From the NCBI RefSeq assembly GCF_900176475.1, contig NZ_FWXX01000002.1:632560-696559 (forward strand): a stretch of DNA of 64,000 bases, read 5' to 3'. Below the pieces are notes generated by a model. The model had not been told where the DNA came from. It saw only the letters and a list, made by a program, of their open reading frames with translations, and ran no database searches. This document shows, one piece after another, positions 21,021 through 29,594 of the stretch; the first letter of the stretch is position 1; every line of letters begins with the position of its first letter. Made by a program: the position numbers and the translations under genes. The stretch is from Tropicibacter naphthalenivorans. GTDB lineage: Bacteria; Pseudomonadota; Alphaproteobacteria; Rhodobacterales; Rhodobacteraceae.

Positions 21021-21089
21021 CAAATTCCTTTCAAGGAATTTGCAAATCTTTTGGAAAAGATTTGGCCCGCGCGAGACGACAGCGCGGGC
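21021..21089. repeat. Array of three consecutive hairpins
   Basis: Three perfect hairpins stand side by side: CAAATTCCTT/AAGGAATTTG (21021-21042), CAAATCTTTT/AAAAGATTTG (21043-21064) and GCCCGCGC/GCGCGGGC (21065-21089). They fill the gap between the convergent glmM and DUF2937 genes. The first two share the CAAA...TTTG design of the palindromes near 7.25 and 7.32 kb. Confidence 0.85.
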
Positions 21090-21093
21090 TATT

Positions 21094-21600
21094 TCACGCC
21101 GCCCGGCGGCGAAACAGCAGCGACCAGCCACCCGAAAGAAACGCCCAAACCGCCGAGACCGTCAACCAGCCCCCGGCGAACCCCGTCCCGGCAAAAACCG
21201 CGCCTTCAAAGGTCACCGGCACGGCGGGCTCAAACGCCTCCCACGCGCGGGCGGCGATCTCTGGGTCTTCCATCCACGCCGCCTGTTTGGCGCGCATGAA
21301 CGGGCCCGCATCTTGCAACCGCGTCAAAGCCGCTGAGAGGCGCTCATACCGCGCAATATCCGCCGCCATGTTCTGCGCTTGGGTTTGGGCCAGCGGACCT
21401 TCGGCGGCCAAGGTCTCTAGATACGCGGGCAACCCCATGCCAGCCGCCTCGGCGTCGCCTTGATAGCGCGTCACCTGCCGCGCCAGCTCGTCCACCGCGC
21501 CGCCGAGGCGCTGCTTATACTGCTGAGAATACTCGGGAAATTGCGACGAGACCCCCGCCCCGGCCAGCCCCGCCACCAATGTCAGCGCGCGTAGGATCAT
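21094..21600 (-). CDS. DUF2937-family membrane protein
   Basis: A 168-residue protein with a hydrophobic N-terminus (MILRALTLVAGLAGAGV) that is a signal or anchor, a central helical, Gln-rich region that could form a coiled coil (YSQQYKQRLGGAVDELARQVTRYQ), and a C-terminal membrane segment (FAGGWLTVSAVWAFLSGGWSLLF) with a short basic tail. The arrangement fits DUF2937; function unknown. ATG 21600 starts the hydrophobic segment; a longer reading upstream has no support. Confidence 0.75.
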   Translation of the reverse strand: MILRALTLVAGLAGAGVSSQFPEYSQQYKQRLGGAVDELARQVTRYQGDAEAAGMGLPAYLETLAAEGPLAQTQAQNMAADIARYERLSAALTRLQDAGPFMRAKQAAWMEDPEIAARAWEAFEPAVPVTFEGAVFAGTGFAGGWLTVSAVWAFLSGGWSLLFRRRAA

Positions 21601-21610
21601 CGCCCCGACC

Positions 21611-22069
21611 CTAGCACGGCCCAAAGCCCAGCGACTTGCCGAACCGCCCCGGCAAATCGTCATAGCGCGACCGGAACTCCACCGGGTAGGTCACTTCGAA
21701 GAACGCCCGTGCGTCCTCGCCGCCGCAGGTCTGGCCATCCTCGACGCGCAGGTAGAACACCTCGCGCCCGAGGTAGCCGGACAGCACGAACCACGTCTTG
21801 CCGCCCGCCTCGTAGGTGATCTCGGCCCCTTGTTCGAGGTAGCTGGACTTGCGAAAGGCGCGCTCGTCCGCCAGGGGCTCGATCTGCCAGCTGCCCCAAA
21901 CGCTCAGCCGCCCGCCCGCGCGGTCGGTAAAGCCGCGCCCGTCGTCATTGCCCGGCGGGGGCAGCATTTCGAACCCACCCGGCACGTCCAAGGTTACGCC
22001 ATAGCGCCCATAGACCCCGGCCAAGGCCGCGTCCCCCAGCATCACCAACGCCAGCACAAGTTTCTTCAT
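21611..22069 (-). CDS. Exported hypothetical protein
   Basis: A 152-residue protein with a Sec signal peptide (KKLVLALVMLGDAALAG) and a small beta-rich mature part (YGVTLDVPGGFEMLPPPGNDDGRGF...SVWGSW). I do not recognise the fold by name. It ends with a cysteine (GFGPC) and has another in QTCGG, so a disulfide is possible. ATG 22069 has GGAGAG upstream. It is 10 bases upstream of the DUF2937 gene on the same strand and probably shares its transcript. The proS terminator lies just in front. Confidence 0.7.
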   Translation of the reverse strand: MKKLVLALVMLGDAALAGVYGRYGVTLDVPGGFEMLPPPGNDDGRGFTDRAGGRLSVWGSWQIEPLADERAFRKSSYLEQGAEITYEAGGKTWFVLSGYLGREVFYLRVEDGQTCGGEDARAFFEVTYPVEFRSRYDDLPGRFGKSLGFGPC

Positions 22070-22120
22070 CGCCACTCTCCTGTTGCGCCCAATTTGCCCA
22101 GCCAAGCGCCCGTGCACAAA

Positions 22121-22152
22121 CAAAAACGCGCGCCAGCGAGGGGCGCGCGTTT
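22121..22152 (-). terminator. Rho-independent terminator of proS
   Basis: Read on the minus strand, an 11-bp stem AAACGCGCGCC/GGCGCGCGTTT with a 7-base loop is followed by TTTTT. The methylmalonyl-CoA mutase terminator uses almost the same stem. Confidence 0.9.
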
Positions 22153-22172
22153 CCATGTCTTCCAAGACCAAA

Positions 22173-23516
22173 TCAGGCCGAGGCTTTGCCGTAAATCTGT
22201 GCGATCCGCGCGATGGCCTGTTCGGGGGGCAGCTCTTCGCTCTCGCCGGTGCGGCGCGAGGTCAGCTCGACCACGCCGTTTTTCAGGCCGCGCGGCCCCA
22301 CGGTGATCCGCCACGGCAGGCCGATCAGGTCCATGGTCGCGAACTTGCCACCGGCGCGTTCGTTGCGGTCGTCATACAGCGGCTCAAGGCCCAGCGCGGT
22401 GAGCGACTTGTAGATCGCCTCGCAGGCCTCATCGGCCTCGGCGTCGCCCTGCTTGAGGTTGACGATCCCGCAATGGAAAGGCGTCACGCCCTCGGGCCAG
22501 ATGATGCCCTTGTCGTCGTGGCTTGCTTCGATGATCGCGCCCAGCAGACGCGACACGCCGATCCCGTGGCTGCCCATGTGCACCGGCACCTTGGCGCCAT
22601 CCGGGCCTTGGACCGTGGCGCCCATGGCTTCGGAGTATTTGGTGCCGAAATAGAAGATCTGGCCAACTTCGATGCCGCGCGCGCTGCGGCGGCGTTCCTC
22701 AGGCACCTCGTTAAAGATCGCCTCGTCGTGGGTCTCATCCGTGCGGGCATAGCGCGAGGTGAACTCTTCGAGAACCGCCTGACACTGTTCAACGTTGTCG
22801 TAGTCGATCTCGCGGTCGCCGAACTTCAGATCGGTGATCTGGCTGTCATAGAACACTTCGGATTCGCCGGTTTCCGCCAGCACGAGGAATTCGTGGGTGT
22901 AGTCGCCGCCAATCGGGCCACCGTCGGCGCGCATGGGGATCGCTTGCAGGCCCATGCGTTCGTAGGTGCGCAGGTAGCTCACGAGGTGGCGGTTGTAGGC
23001 GTGCAGCGCGTCCTCTTTGGTCAGGTCAAAGTTGTACCCATCCTTCATAAAGAACTCGCGCCCGCGCATCACGCCAAAGCGCGGACGGATCTCGTCGCGG
23101 AACTTCCACTGCACCTGGTACAGGGTCAGCGGCAGGTCCTTGTAAGAGGACACGTTCGAGCGGAAGACATCGGTGATCTGCTCTTCGTTGGTGGGACCGT
23201 ACAGCATGTCGCGGTCGTGGCGGTCGGTGATGCGCAGCATTTCCTGACCGTAGTCGTCGTAGCGGCCGGACTCTTTCCACAGCTCGGCGGACTGGATGGT
23301 CGGCATCAGCATGGGGATGTGACCTGCGCGGGCCTGTTCCTCGTGGACGATATTCTCGATGTTCTTGAGAACCTTAAAGCCCAGCGGCAGCCAGGTGTAG
23401 ATCCCGGCGGAGGCTTGTTTGATCATCCCGGCGCGCAGCATGTAGCGGTGGCTGACGATCTGCGCTTCGGCGGGCGTTTCCTTGAGGACGGGCAGGAAGT
23501 AACGGGACAGACGCAT
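22173..23516 (-). CDS. proS: Prolyl-tRNA synthetase, short alphaproteobacterial form
   Basis: A 447-residue class II synthetase. Motif 1 lies in the [19 protein letters not shown] region, motif 2 is [23 protein letters not shown] and motif 3 is [13 protein letters not shown]; the C-terminal anticodon domain ends in [10 protein letters not shown]. It lacks the large editing insertion (INS) of the E. coli enzyme, as expected in alphaproteobacteria, so mischarged Ala-tRNA-Pro must be cleared in trans. ATG 23516 has GGAG 8 bases upstream. Monocistronic, with its own terminator. Confidence 0.97.
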   Translation of the reverse strand: MRLSRYFLPVLKETPAEAQIVSHRYMLRAGMIKQASAGIYTWLPLGFKVLKNIENIVHEEQARAGHIPMLMPTIQSAELWKESGRYDDYGQEMLRITDRHDRDMLYGPTNEEQITDVFRSNVSSYKDLPLTLYQVQWKFRDEIRPRFGVMRGREFFMKDGYNFDLTKEDALHAYNRHLVSYLRTYERMGLQAIPMRADGGPIGGDYTHEFLVLAETGESEVFYDSQITDLKFGDREIDYDNVEQCQAVLEEFTSRYARTDETHDEAIFNEVPEERRRSARGIEVGQIFYFGTKYSEAMGATVQGPDGAKVPVHMGSHGIGVSRLLGAIIEASHDDKGIIWPEGVTPFHCGIVNLKQGDAEADEACEAIYKSLTALGLEPLYDDRNERAGGKFATMDLIGLPWRITVGPRGLKNGVVELTSRRTGESEELPPEQAIARIAQIYGKASA

Positions 23517-23606
23517 GGCGGCTCCATAAGAGGTGGTTGCCTTGTCCTAGCCTGCTGTCTCGGGTCAGGCAATCCCCCGGTGGGTGGGCCTTGGCCTCAA
23601 GTCCAA

Positions 23607-23692
23607 GGGCTGCGCCTGCCTGGGCGGGCGCGAATGCGTCCGACTTTGTTGAATGCAGACCTCTGGTCTGACGGGGCAGGCAGGCGCAGCCC
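23607..23692. repeat. 16-bp inverted repeat, 54-base spacer
   Basis: GGGCTGCGCCTGCCTG at 23607-23622 is perfectly inverted as CAGGCAGGCGCAGCCC at 23677-23692. It lies in the 256-bp gap between proS and the AT-rich pentapeptide gene. No T-run follows. Confidence 0.8.
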
Positions 23693-23772
23693 GGCGATGC
23701 CGGGCAAATCCGCTTTCCTTATACGTGTGCAAAGTCCAAACTGTCGCCAAACCGCACCAAGACGAGACGGGC

Positions 23773-25242
23773 ATGACCGAGACTTTCACACTTACGTTTC
23801 CAGTATCGCCATTGGTTGGCCAAGTTCTCCTTGCTGCAATCGCTTTAGCGCTCACGACGGGCATCGCCTTTTGGGTGCTGAAAAAAGTGCGACCGACGCC
23901 GACGTCCTCCAATGCTCTGACGCTTCTTCAAGCGTTTGCTTTGATCTTCGCGCCGATCTGGACCCTAGTTTTGGGTGGCACGCTGTGGAACCTATGGCTT
24001 CTGTTTACCGAAGGAGGGTCAGTCCTGAAGGAGGCCCAAGGGCTCGGCATCGGCGCACTAATCGCCGCTCTGCTCGGCTCGCCCTTCGTGGTCTGGGGCA
24101 CGATCCTGAAACAAAAGACCGTGGATTTCCAAAAAGAAGGCCACATCACCGACCGGATCAACAAGGCGGTCGAGATGCTGGGCGCGGAGAAGACGGTCAA
24201 AGAAGTGGTGCCCGGCGAAAACGGCAAGGACACGTCAGTCGAGCGCACCGTCCCCAACATCGAAGTCCGCCTCGGCGCGTTGCTGTCGCTGGAACGCATC
24301 GCCCAAGACAGCACCCGCTACGACAAAGGCCGAGACCACGTCCGCGTGATGGAAATCCTCTGCGCCTATGTGCGCGAGAATGCGCCTGCGAGTGAAGCGC
24401 AGATGAGCTTGCGCGAAAAATGGGTATTGTGGAATAAATCAACTACTCCGGAAAACCAGAATGCAAACACCGACTACTTTGTAAAAGCACACGCGCTCAA
24501 AGATGTTGAGACCCTTCACCGCGAGACAAACTATGCTTCCGTTAAAAAGTGGTCAACCAGCTTACCCAAGCCTCGTTCGGATATACAACTAGCCATAACT
24601 ATTATCGGTCGCAGGTCCGCATCTCAAAAAGAAATTGAGGCGGTGTGGCTTGCGGGAGAATCGAACGAAAACCGTTGGCCATTCTCAGTAGGATTCGCTG
24701 AACAGGACGCCGCCAAAGATCACCTCGGGACATACCAAGGTTACCGGTTGGACTTGCGCCACTCAAACCTCCAAGCGATAGATTTCAAAGATTTGGATTT
24801 TGCAGCGGCTAGGTTCGATTATAGCCGTCTAGATGCGGCAAACCTTTGGCGCTGCCACTTGATTGGATGCCTATTTATCGAAACGAGTTTTGTGGGTGCC
24901 GATTTTTCACAAACCAAGTTACACTTTTCGCAGGCAGTTCTCTCCAATTTCGAAGCTTGCAGTTTCAACAACACCTACTTGGATGATTTTTCACCGATAG
25001 CATCAGAGTATGGTGGTGCTGCTTTCCGAAATTGCAGACCTGATTTTGGCTTGGGTTGGATGATTGCAGCGAGGAATACATTTGCAGACGCCAGTGTTAA
25101 ACTCCTTCCTGACGTGGAACGACCGAAGCACTGGCCGGATTGGGAGCTAACCGAATTTCATGACAACTCGTTTCACACTCAATACCAAAAATGGCTCGCC
25201 AACCCTGACGCCTACACGCCGCCCCCTCCGCCCCACCATTAA
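23773..25242 (+). CDS. Membrane-anchored pentapeptide-repeat protein
   Basis: A 489-residue protein. Three hydrophobic segments (about residues 11-32, 45-75 and 90-113) anchor it; a charged cytoplasmic core follows (FQKEGHITDRINKAVEMLGAEK...NIEVRLGALLSLERIAQDS, about 120-205), then a diverged middle and, at about 325-405, pentapeptide repeats of the A(D/N)LXX kind (SNLQAIDFKDLDFAAARFD). The core segment recurs in many membrane pentapeptide proteins that I know from bacteria. The nucleotide composition is mosaic: GC-rich over the core, clearly AT-rich from about 24,400 on, unlike all neighbours. This points to transfer or recombination. ATG 23773 precedes the first helix. Function unknown. Confidence 0.75.
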   Translation: MTETFTLTFPVSPLVGQVLLAAIALALTTGIAFWVLKKVRPTPTSSNALTLLQAFALIFAPIWTLVLGGTLWNLWLLFTEGGSVLKEAQGLGIGALIAALLGSPFVVWGTILKQKTVDFQKEGHITDRINKAVEMLGAEKTVKEVVPGENGKDTSVERTVPNIEVRLGALLSLERIAQDSTRYDKGRDHVRVMEILCAYVRENAPASEAQMSLREKWVLWNKSTTPENQNANTDYFVKAHALKDVETLHRETNYASVKKWSTSLPKPRSDIQLAITIIGRRSASQKEIEAVWLAGESNENRWPFSVGFAEQDAAKDHLGTYQGYRLDLRHSNLQAIDFKDLDFAAARFDYSRLDAANLWRCHLIGCLFIETSFVGADFSQTKLHFSQAVLSNFEACSFNNTYLDDFSPIASEYGGAAFRNCRPDFGLGWMIAARNTFADASVKLLPDVERPKHWPDWELTEFHDNSFHTQYQKWLANPDAYTPPPPPHH

Positions 25243-25300
25243 CCCTTGATTTCTGCACCTGCACGGCTGATCTAAGAGGGGCGCAAGACAAGGAAAGCTC

Positions 25301-26389
25301 ATGGCTCTGCCCGTTCGGCAACAGATGAAATATTGGGGGATCGCGGCGGCGGTCTTTGCGGTTGTGCTGTGGTACCTCGGCGATGTGCTGCTCCCCTTTA
25401 TCCTTGGGGCGGCGATTGCCTATTTCCTGGATCCCGTGGCGGACAGGCTTGAAAACACTGGGTTTTCCCGAGGGGCCGCGACGGGCATCATCACCGTCGT
25501 CGCGCTGGTCACCTTTATCGTGCTGGCCCTTGCCGTCGTCCCTGCGCTGGTGCAGCAGGCGGTGCAGCTGTTCGATACCGCGCCAAAGCTCTTTGAGAAC
25601 CTCCAGACCTTTGTGGCCACCCATGCGCCCGATATCCTGATCCAGGACGGGGTGGTGCGCGATACGCTGAACTCCATCGGGCAGACGATCCGCGACAAGG
25701 GCGGCGAGCTGGTGCAGACCGCGCTGACCTCTGCCGCCTCGCTGATCAACATCGCGCTGCTGTTCGTGATCGTGCCGGTGGTGGCGGTCTACATGCTGCT
25801 CGACTGGGACAATATGGTCGCGCGCATCGACGAGCTGACGCCGCTGGACCACCGCCAGACGATCCGCACGCTGGCCTCTGACGTGGACCGGGTCTTGGCC
25901 GGGTTCGTGCGCGGGATGGGCACCGTGTGCCTGATCCTTGGGGTCTATTACGCCTTTGGGCTGTGGCTGGTGGGCTTGCAGTTCGGGCTGGTCGTGGGCG
26001 TCATCGCGGGGCTTTTGACCTTTATTCCCTACGTGGGTGCCATCGTCGGCGGCGTTCTGGCCATCGGCCTTGCGCTGTTCCAATACTGGGGCGCGGCCCC
26101 GGCAGGAGAGGCCGACTGGATCCGCATCATCATCGTCTGGGCGATCTTCCAGTCCGGGCAATTCATCGAAGGCAACTTCCTCACCCCCAAGCTGGTCGGC
26201 GAAAGCGTCGGTCTGCACCCGGTCTGGCTGCTGCTGGCGCTGTCGGTGTTCGGCTCGCTGTTCGGGTTCGTGGGGATGCTGGTGGCGGTGCCGCTGGCGG
26301 CGGCTTTGGGCGTGTTTGCCCGCTTTGCCACCCAACAATACCGCGACAGCCGCCTGTATCGCGGCCTGTCGGAGCAGGACACAGAATGA
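25301..26389 (+). CDS. AI-2E family (PerM-like) transporter
   Basis: A 362-residue membrane protein with about eight helices and the family layout: two helices, a large soluble loop (about residues 85-150), then the conserved GLLTFIPYVGAIVGG and EGNFLTPKLVGESVGLHP segments. Family members export autoinducer-2 or act as Na+/H+ antiporters, so the substrate is open. ATG 25301 is 11 bases after GGAAAG. Its TGA overlaps the hdaA ATG (ATGA), a conserved coupling in this order group. Confidence 0.88.
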   Translation: MALPVRQQMKYWGIAAAVFAVVLWYLGDVLLPFILGAAIAYFLDPVADRLENTGFSRGAATGIITVVALVTFIVLALAVVPALVQQAVQLFDTAPKLFENLQTFVATHAPDILIQDGVVRDTLNSIGQTIRDKGGELVQTALTSAASLINIALLFVIVPVVAVYMLLDWDNMVARIDELTPLDHRQTIRTLASDVDRVLAGFVRGMGTVCLILGVYYAFGLWLVGLQFGLVVGVIAGLLTFIPYVGAIVGGVLAIGLALFQYWGAAPAGEADWIRIIIVWAIFQSGQFIEGNFLTPKLVGESVGLHPVWLLLALSVFGSLFGFVGMLVAVPLAAALGVFARFATQQYRDSRLYRGLSEQDTE

Positions 26390-27096
26390 CCCATCCAAAG
26401 CAGTTGGCCCTACCCCTGCCGTCCCGCGCGGCACTGGGGCGAGAGGACTTTTACGTCACGACCGCCAATGCGCTGGCCGTGGCGCAGATCGAAGGCTGGC
26501 AAATCTGGCCGAACCGCAAGTTCATCCTGTCGGGGCCAAAGGGCGCGGGCAAGACGCATCTCGCCCACGTCTGGGCGCAGCTGACCGGGGCGCAGATCAT
26601 GCCCGCGCGTGATCTGACAAACGCCGACATCCCCGCGCTTGCGCAGGGCGCGGTCTGCGTCGAGGATGTCGAAGAGATCGCGGGCGACCGCCCCGCCGAA
26701 GAGGCGCTGTTCCACCTGCACAACCTGGTGCTGGCGCAGGGGCACGCCTTGCTGCTGACCTCGCGCAATGCCCCGGCGCAGTGGGCCTTGACCCTGCCGG
26801 ACCTGAAAAGCCGGGTGATGGGCGCGCAGGCCGCCACGCTGGCCGAACCCGACGACGATCTGCTGTCCGCCCTGCTGGCCAAGCTCTTTGCCGACCGCCA
26901 GATCGTGCCCGCCCATGACGTGATCCCCTACCTGACCAAGCACATGCCGCGCAGCTATCGCGCCGCGCAGGAAATCGTCGACACGCTCGACACGCAGGCG
27001 CTGGCCCGGCCCAAGGGCGTCAGCCGCCCGCTGGCCATCAGCGTCATCGAGTCCCTTGCAGAGCTGCTTCAAGAGGATCACACTCGGGCTTCATAA
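26386..27096 (+). CDS. hdaA: DnaA-related ATPase (HdaA-like)
   Basis: A 236-residue AAA+ protein resembling DnaA domains III and IV without the DNA-binding end. It begins with a beta-clamp-binding motif (QLALPLP), followed by Walker A (SGPKGAGKTHLAHVW), a Walker B-like VCVEDVEEI and a sensor region (LLLTSRNAPAQW). By analogy with Hda/HdaA it works with the DNA polymerase clamp to trigger ATP hydrolysis by DnaA after initiation. The start overlaps the AI-2E gene stop by 4 bases. ppk follows 32 bases downstream. Confidence 0.88.
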   Translation: MTHPKQLALPLPSRAALGREDFYVTTANALAVAQIEGWQIWPNRKFILSGPKGAGKTHLAHVWAQLTGAQIMPARDLTNADIPALAQGAVCVEDVEEIAGDRPAEEALFHLHNLVLAQGHALLLTSRNAPAQWALTLPDLKSRVMGAQAATLAEPDDDLLSALLAKLFADRQIVPAHDVIPYLTKHMPRSYRAAQEIVDTLDTQALARPKGVSRPLAISVIESLAELLQEDHTRAS

Positions 27097-27128
27097 AAAC
27101 GTTGCATTCCGAACGGCATAAGCCCCCC

Positions 27129-29300
27129 ATGACCCAAGCTGACTTTCTCAAATCCCCGCTTCCCGCCCCCGCCGAGCTGCCCGATCTGGACCTGACCGGC
27201 CCGCAGCGGTTCAACAACCGTGAACTGTCGTGGTTGGGCTTTAACTGGCGTGTGCTCGAAGAGGCCGAGAACCCGCGGGTGCCGCTGCTGGAGCGGCTGC
27301 GCTTTGTGTCGATTTCGGCGGCCAACCTTGACGAATTCTACACGGTGCGCGTGGCAGGCTTGCGCGAATTGGCGCAGGCCGGGAACACCACCCCCGCCGC
27401 CGACGGGCTGACCCCGGCCGAGCAGCTGGTGCTGATCGACGAGGATGCGCGCAACCTGATGGCGGCGCAGCAACGCGCGCTTGGCGAGCTGCGCACCCAG
27501 ATGGAGGCCGAGGGCATCAGCATCGTCGGCCTTGACGGTCTGTCGCAGGACGACATCGACTATCTGGAAACTGCCTTTCTGGACAATGTCTTTCCTGTGC
27601 TCTCGCCGCTGGCCATCGACCCGGCGCACCCCTTTCCGTTCATCGCGAACATGGGCTACTGCCTTGCGCTGCAACTGGAACGGATGCGCGACCGCCGCGC
27701 GCTTCAGGCGCTGTTGCCGATCCCGGCGCAGATCGACCGCTTTATGAAGCTGCCCGCGCCGGACGGTCAGCACCGCTTTATCCTGCTCGAAGACGTGGTT
27801 TTGCTGCACGTCGACAGCCTCTTTCCCGGCTACCGGGTCAAGGATCACTTTGGCTTTCGGGTGCTGCGCGACAGCGATCTCGAAGTCGAGGAAGAGGCCG
27901 AAGACCTCGTGCGCGAATTCGAAGTGGCGCTGAAACGGCGGCGGCGGGGCGAGGTTGTGCGCCTGACCGTCTCCAAGGGCGCGCCAAAGGCCTTGCGCGG
28001 CATTGTCATGCGAGAGCTGCATGTGCGCGACGAAGAGGTGATCGAGCTGGATGGGATGATTGGCGTCGCCGACACCAAGGAACTGGTGCTGGACGACCGC
28101 CCCGACCTGCTGTGGCCGGTGTTCACCCCGCGTGTGCCGGAACGGGTGCAGGACCACGACGGCGACATGTTCGACGCGATCAAGCAAAAGGACATGCTGC
28201 TGCACCACCCCTATGAGACCTTCGATATGGTGGTGCGGTTCCTCAATCAGGCGGCCAGGGACCCGGACGTGGTAGCGATCAAGCAGACGCTGTATCGCAC
28301 GTCCAAACGCTCGCCCATCGTCTCGGCGCTGTGCGAGGCTGCCGAGGATGGCAAGTCGGTGACCGCGCTGGTCGAGCTGAAAGCGCGCTTTGACGAGGCC
28401 GCCAACATCCGCCAGTCGCGGCGGCTGGAGCGGTCGGGCGCGCACGTGGTTTACGGCTTTCTCGACTGGAAAACCCACGCCAAGATTTCCCAAGTGGTGC
28501 GCCGCGAGGGTGACCGCCTTGTGACCTATACCCACTGGGGCACCGGCAACTACCACCCGATCACGGCCAAGATTTACACCGACCTGTCGTTCTTTACCTG
28601 CGATGCGGCACTGGGGCGCGATGCGGCCAAGATCTTTAACTACCTCAGCGGCTACGCCATGCCGGCCAAGCTGGAGAACCTGAAAATCTCTCCGCATACG
28701 CTGAAACCGTCAATGATCGAGCTGATCGAGGCCGAGATTGCCCATGCGCAGGCGGGCCGCCCCGCTGAAATCTGGCTCAAGATGAACTCTCTGATTGAAC
28801 CGGACATGATCGACGCGCTGTATCGTGCCTCGCAGGCGGGGGTGCGCATCGAGTGCGTGATCCGCGGCATTTGCGGGCTGCGCCCCGGCGTCAAAGGTCT
28901 GTCCGAGAACATCCGGGTCAAGTCGATCATCGGGCGTTTTTTGGAACACAGCCGGATCATATGCTTTGGCAATGGTCACGGGCTGCCGAATGCGGGCGCG
29001 CGGGTGTTCATGTCGTCGGCGGATTGGATGGGGCGCAACCTCAACCGGCGCGTGGAAACCGGGGTCGAGATCCTCAACCCCACGGTCAAGGCGCAGATCG
29101 TCAGCCAGATCATGGCCGCCAACCTTGCCGACACCGCGCAAAGCTGGGTGATGGAACCCTCGGGGCATTTCGTGCGCCATCCCGTCCCGGAGGGCGTCAA
29201 ACCGTTCAACTGCCACCGCTTTTTCATGGAGAATCCCTCTTTGTCGGGGCGCGGATCGGCGGGGGCGGCCGATGTGCCGGACCTGACACATGATGACTAG
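27129..29300 (+). CDS. ppk1: Polyphosphate kinase 1
   Basis: A 723-residue PPK1 that makes polyphosphate from ATP at the membrane. The N-terminal helical domain starts at FNNRELSWLGFNWRVLEEAENP. The two phospholipase-D-like domains include the autophosphorylated-histidine region (KTHAKISQVVRREGDRL), THWGTGNYHPITAKIYTD and FGNGHGLPNAGARVFMSSADWM. The length is normal. ATG 27129 has no strong ribosome site. It is in the conserved hdaA-ppk-ppx order, but a flagellin gene separates it from ppx. Confidence 0.96.
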   Translation: MTQADFLKSPLPAPAELPDLDLTGPQRFNNRELSWLGFNWRVLEEAENPRVPLLERLRFVSISAANLDEFYTVRVAGLRELAQAGNTTPAADGLTPAEQLVLIDEDARNLMAAQQRALGELRTQMEAEGISIVGLDGLSQDDIDYLETAFLDNVFPVLSPLAIDPAHPFPFIANMGYCLALQLERMRDRRALQALLPIPAQIDRFMKLPAPDGQHRFILLEDVVLLHVDSLFPGYRVKDHFGFRVLRDSDLEVEEEAEDLVREFEVALKRRRRGEVVRLTVSKGAPKALRGIVMRELHVRDEEVIELDGMIGVADTKELVLDDRPDLLWPVFTPRVPERVQDHDGDMFDAIKQKDMLLHHPYETFDMVVRFLNQAARDPDVVAIKQTLYRTSKRSPIVSALCEAAEDGKSVTALVELKARFDEAANIRQSRRLERSGAHVVYGFLDWKTHAKISQVVRREGDRLVTYTHWGTGNYHPITAKIYTDLSFFTCDAALGRDAAKIFNYLSGYAMPAKLENLKISPHTLKPSMIELIEAEIAHAQAGRPAEIWLKMNSLIEPDMIDALYRASQAGVRIECVIRGICGLRPGVKGLSENIRVKSIIGRFLEHSRIICFGNGHGLPNAGARVFMSSADWMGRNLNRRVETGVEILNPTVKAQIVSQIMAANLADTAQSWVMEPSGHFVRHPVPEGVKPFNCHRFFMENPSLSGRGSAGAADVPDLTHDD

Positions 29301-29345
29301 CGCGTTAACCTTGCGCTTACACAAATGAAGTGAAATCAAGAGCTT

Positions 29346-29367
29346 CGGGGGCGTTTCTGCCCCCGTT
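29346..29367 (+). terminator. Weak terminator candidate after ppk1
   Basis: CGGGGGC pairs with GCCCCCG around a 6-base loop, 45 bases after the ppk1 stop; only two T residues follow directly. Confidence 0.4.
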
Positions 29368-29432
29368 GACACATTTCTGCCCGATTTCGCCGCACAATTG
29401 CCTTGGAATCACCTTTGCGCTGCCGGGATTCG

Positions 29433-29467
29433 TTAAAGGCCGGTTAAGCACATTAAGGCAATTTAAC
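29433..29467 (+). promoter_or_regulatory. Two CtrA-like boxes upstream of flagellin
   Basis: TTAA-N7-TTAAG at 29433-29448 is followed by TTAA-N6-TTAAC at 29453-29467. The CtrA consensus known from Caulobacter and used in Rhodobacterales is TTAA-N7-TTAA(C). The boxes lie 128-162 bases before the flagellin ATG, in a 294-bp gap that otherwise holds a short hairpin (GGCGT/ACGCC at 29557-29571) near the start codon. Confidence 0.55.
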
Positions 29468-29594
29468 ACCTGCATCGAAATCCGATGGCGCGGCCCTGAA
29501 ACACGGGGCGCAATGTCAGAATGACTTTGGTCCGATCGGCGTAGTCCGGTCATTCTGGCGTAAAAAACGCCTTAACACCGTAAAGGCGAGTGTA

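Noticed and set aside
22083-24395. Long plus-strand frame over proS
   Set aside because: It is the antisense shadow of proS, a result of high GC at third positions; no conserved domain.
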